A stretch of DNA of 64,000 nt from Hydrogenimonas sp. SS33 (GTDB lineage Bacteria > Campylobacterota > Campylobacteria > Campylobacterales > Hydrogenimonadaceae), in the NCBI RefSeq assembly GCF_040436365.1, contig NZ_AP026369.1, forward strand, positions 2,156,501 to 2,220,500, read 5' to 3'. How positions within the stretch are numbered: the first letter of the stretch is position 1; every line of letters begins with the position of its first letter. The notes below the pieces were generated by a model. It saw nothing but the letters and a program-made list of their open reading frames with translations. It was not told where the DNA came from and made no database searches. Shown here piece by piece: positions 61,874 to 64,000 of the stretch. The translations under genes and the position numbers were made by a program.

Positions 61874-61993
61874 GGGTACTTCAAATTTAAGGTTCATTTC
61901 GCTTTCAAACAACCCTCAACCTCGGAGAAATCCCAGGGAGGGGATTTCGAGAATGAGCGAAAAACCGGAAAGAACCTTGAAGTTGAAGTACCC
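61874..61993. repeat. Palindromic repeat family B, copy 3
   Basis: GGGTACTTCAAATTTAAGGTTC pairs with the right arm GAACCTTGAAGTTGAAGTACCC, written here in parts; inner stem GAAATCCC/GGGATTTC. It lies in the divergent gap between surE and the thioredoxin-NHL gene. Confidence 0.85.
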
Positions 61994-62025
61994 TGAACCT
62001 ACCGATGAAAATAAGCGAATTATAT

Positions 62026-62031
62026 TATAAT
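62026..62031 (+). promoter_or_regulatory. -10 box near the thioredoxin-NHL gene start
   Basis: TATAAT ends 10 bases before ATG 62042, so the leader would be only a few bases. Confidence 0.5.
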
Positions 62032-62041
62032 CTCCTCCATA

Positions 62042-63355
62042 ATGAAGAAGCCACTTGTCCATACACCTTCCCTCGACGGTTTGACCGACCTGCTCAGCGG
62101 CCGTAAAGTCACCGAGCTGACCGCCGGCCGCTATCTGCTGCTCCATTTCATGACGGGCGGGTGTATCAACTGCCTCCATCTCATCGCCGAAACGGCGCGT
62201 TACCCTGTTCCGGAAGGGCTCGCCCTCGTGACGGTGCATTCGGGAAAGTTCGAAAGGGAGAAAGAGGACGGCTGGGTGCGTGCCTGGGCCTTTCGCCACG
62301 GCCTGGACCACCCTGTCGTCAACGACGCCGACATGCGCCTCTGGGAGGGTTTCGCCGTGCGGGCCTGGCCCACGCTGGTACTGGTGGACCCCGGGGGGTA
62401 TGAAATCGGGCGGGCCAGCGGCGAGGGGACCGTGGCCGAGATGCTTTCACTCTATGAAAGAGCGAAAAAGAGGGCGGAGGAGAGCAAGAAGCTCCCACAC
62501 CGGATTCGGCGGGAGCCTCTGGACTCCTACGCCTTCGCCAGAGTCGCATCGGACGGAAAACGGCTCTATCTCTCCGATCTCGGCGGCAGGGTGGTTGTCA
62601 GCGATTTGGCGGGCAAGGTCGAAAAAACCTTTCACGGGTTTGCCGAACCCCAGGGGTTGACGCTGCTAGGCGGTCTGCTCTACGTGGCCGACCGGGCGGC
62701 GGGCGAGATTGTCGCCGTCGATCCCGAAACGGGCGAAAAAGTGGTCATCGCTTCCGGATTCCGCTCTCCGACGGGGCTGACGAACGATGGCAAGGGGCTG
62801 CAGGTTGCCCTGGCGGGAGAGCATGCCCTCCTCTGGCTCGACCCTTCCGGGCGGGAGATCGCCAGGGCGGGGCGGGGCGGCGAAGGGCTCAGGGACGGGG
62901 AGATGGGCCGCGAGGCCCAGTTCGCCCAGCCCACCGACCTTGCCTGGCTGGATGAGGCCCTCTATGTGGTCGACGCCGAAGCGAGCGCATTGCGAAAGAT
63001 CGAAGAGGGAAGGGTGGAGACCCCCGTCGGATGGGATCTCTTCACCTTTGGAGACAGGGACGGCATCGGCGAGGAGGTGCGCCTGCAGCATCCCGAGGGG
63101 GTCTGCGCCGGCGTCGGCGGCTGCGGCAACCACCGCATTTTCATCGCCGACACCTACAACGACAAGGTGAAGGTCTACGACCCGCTGACCGGCCGGGTGA
63201 CGACACTGGTGGAAAAGGTCGAAGAGCCGGTGGGCCTCGTCAAGGTAGGATGTGACCTCTTCATCGTCCAGCTGGGCCGAAACAGAATTTTACGTTTCGA
63301 CATTTCGACCCTCACCTCCCACACGATGGAGATAAAAACTTTGGAAGGATTGTAA
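62042..63355 (+). CDS. Thioredoxin-like domain plus NHL-repeat propeller protein
   Basis: A 437-residue protein resembling NHLRC2. Residues about 20-140 form a thioredoxin-like domain with GGCINCLHL (CxxC) and the cis-Pro region AWPTLVLVD. Residues about 165-435 form a beta-propeller of NHL repeats (LYLSDLGGRVVVSDLAG, LYVADRAAGEIVAVDPETG, HRIFIADTYNDKVKVYDP). No signal peptide is seen, so it is probably cytoplasmic. It overlaps lpxB as TAATG. Confidence 0.88.
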   Translation: MKKPLVHTPSLDGLTDLLSGRKVTELTAGRYLLLHFMTGGCINCLHLIAETARYPVPEGLALVTVHSGKFEREKEDGWVRAWAFRHGLDHPVVNDADMRLWEGFAVRAWPTLVLVDPGGYEIGRASGEGTVAEMLSLYERAKKRAEESKKLPHRIRREPLDSYAFARVASDGKRLYLSDLGGRVVVSDLAGKVEKTFHGFAEPQGLTLLGGLLYVADRAAGEIVAVDPETGEKVVIASGFRSPTGLTNDGKGLQVALAGEHALLWLDPSGREIARAGRGGEGLRDGEMGREAQFAQPTDLAWLDEALYVVDAEASALRKIEEGRVETPVGWDLFTFGDRDGIGEEVRLQHPEGVCAGVGGCGNHRIFIADTYNDKVKVYDPLTGRVTTLVEKVEEPVGLVKVGCDLFIVQLGRNRILRFDISTLTSHTMEIKTLEGL

Positions 63356-64000
63356 TGAAACTGCTCGTCAGCGCCCTGGAACCCTCGTCGAATCTGCATC
63401 TAAAATCTCTGCTTCCCCGTCTGGAAAACGTCGCCATCGAAGGGATATTCGACCGTTCGCTGGGGAACCCCCTCTACGGCATGGAGGATTTTTCGGTCAT
63501 GGGGATCGTGGATGTTCTGGGCAAAGTCCTGCAGGGGCGCCGCGCCGTGAAGGAGATGACTGACCTGGCGGGTGCGTGCGACAAGGTGCTGCTTATCGAC
63601 GCCCCCGCTTTCAACCTGCCTCTGGCGAAGTCGATCAAGCAAAGGTACCCGGAGAAAGAGATCATCTACTATATTCTTCCCAAAGTGTGGGCATGGAAAA
63701 AGGGGAGGGCAAAAAAGGTGGACCGTTACTGCGACCGGCTGGCGGCCATTTTCCCTTTCGAAGACCGCTTCTATACGAGGGCAGAGTATGTGGGCAACCC
63801 GCTGCTGGACGAGATCAGTGTGGCCCGCCGGCCCCATGAGGAGGAGACCATCGCCTTTCTGCCGGGCAGCCGAAAAGGGGAGGTCACCCGCCTGATGCCG
63901 GTTTTCAGGGAGGTCGCGGCCGCCCTGAAGGGGCGCCGCCTGCTCCTCTCCGTCCCTTCGTTTTTGAGTGAGGAGAAGGTCGAAGCATGGTATGGGGACA
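63355..64000 (+). CDS. lpxB: Lipid-A-disaccharide synthase, 5' part
   Basis: The frame is open to the window edge (215 codons). It begins MKLLVSALEPSSNLHLKSLL and contains MGIVDVLGKV, LIDAPAFNLPLAKSIK, YYILPKVWAWKKGRAKKVDR, PFEDRF, YVGNPLLDE and AFLPGSRKGEV, all typical of LpxB. It transfers a lipid sugar in lipid A synthesis at the inner membrane. ATG overlaps the preceding stop (TAATG). Confidence 0.93.
   Translation, partial: MKLLVSALEPSSNLHLKSLLPRLENVAIEGIFDRSLGNPLYGMEDFSVMGIVDVLGKVLQGRRAVKEMTDLAGACDKVLLIDAPAFNLPLAKSIKQRYPEKEIIYYILPKVWAWKKGRAKKVDRYCDRLAAIFPFEDRFYTRAEYVGNPLLDEISVARRPHEEETIAFLPGSRKGEVTRLMPVFREVAAALKGRRLLLSVPSFLSEEKVEAWYGD

Noticed and set aside
1-64000. tRNA or rRNA genes
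   Set aside because: I looked for T-loop-like GGTTCRA motifs with matching stems and for rRNA signatures and found none; a tRNAscan-SE run would settle it.

Overview
The window looks like a high-GC member of the Campylobacterota (Epsilonproteobacteria). The first 5 kb carry the epsilon-type nitrous oxide reductase accessory cluster (nosG-nosC1-nosC2-nosH-nosF-nosY plus nosL-type genes), which is typical of that phylum. Genes are tightly packed, with many ATGA, GTGA or TTGA start/stop overlaps. The GC content is high for the phylum, so a vent-type genus such as Hydrogenimonas or Nitratifractor is a plausible source, but that is inference.

Layout. 0-11 kb: nos accessory genes, then an unusual expansion of NosL-domain genes with a MacB/FtsX-type ABC exporter and a CPFC-containing membrane protein, then a lower-GC DUF4160/DUF2442 pair. 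11-19.5 kb: an exported protein behind an FNR-like promoter, an nnrS operon, a GGDEF/EAL protein, tonB-exbB-exbD and dapE. 19.5-33 kb: an RsbW-like kinase/GNAT fusion, an M20 amidohydrolase, a LHPP-like phosphatase, a first RND exporter operon, a half-size asparaginase, and addB/addA with a PilZ protein between them. 33-44 kb: three more c-di-GMP proteins, recQ, small acidic proteins, a chorismate-mutase-like protein and polX. 44-48 kb: a CZB chemoreceptor and a Cu/Zn-type permease operon. 48-54 kb: a Tat-type lipoprotein with hendecad repeats plus a LolA-like protein, converging on a second RND exporter/beta-barrel operon. 54-56 kb: three tandem DUF4136 lipoproteins, the last one (in transcription order) interrupted by TGA. 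56-64 kb: a Sir2 deacylase, AmmeMemoRadiSam genes, a TcdA-like protein, surE, a thioredoxin-NHL protein and the start of lpxB.

The most striking non-coding content is four sets of intergenic repeats. Eleven loci carry tandem short repeats, nearly always of 7-bp period but of different sequence, several next to a small hairpin. Three families of long imperfect palindromes (called A, B and C here) have eight copies in total; the two A copies show compensatory base changes in the stem. Copies of C in inverted orientation bracket the memo gene region.

How the genes work together. The nos part matures N2O reductase: Fe-S and c-heme electron transfer, an ABC transporter, and NosL copper chaperones. 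Five c-di-GMP proteins, one with a c-type heme motif in its sensor domain, suggest redox-linked lifestyle control. Two separate RND exporter operons share the same operator-like 15-mer, which suggests common regulation. The second sits beside a LolA-like protein and a repeat-rich lipoprotein that could be its cargo; this is the best candidate here for an undescribed system.
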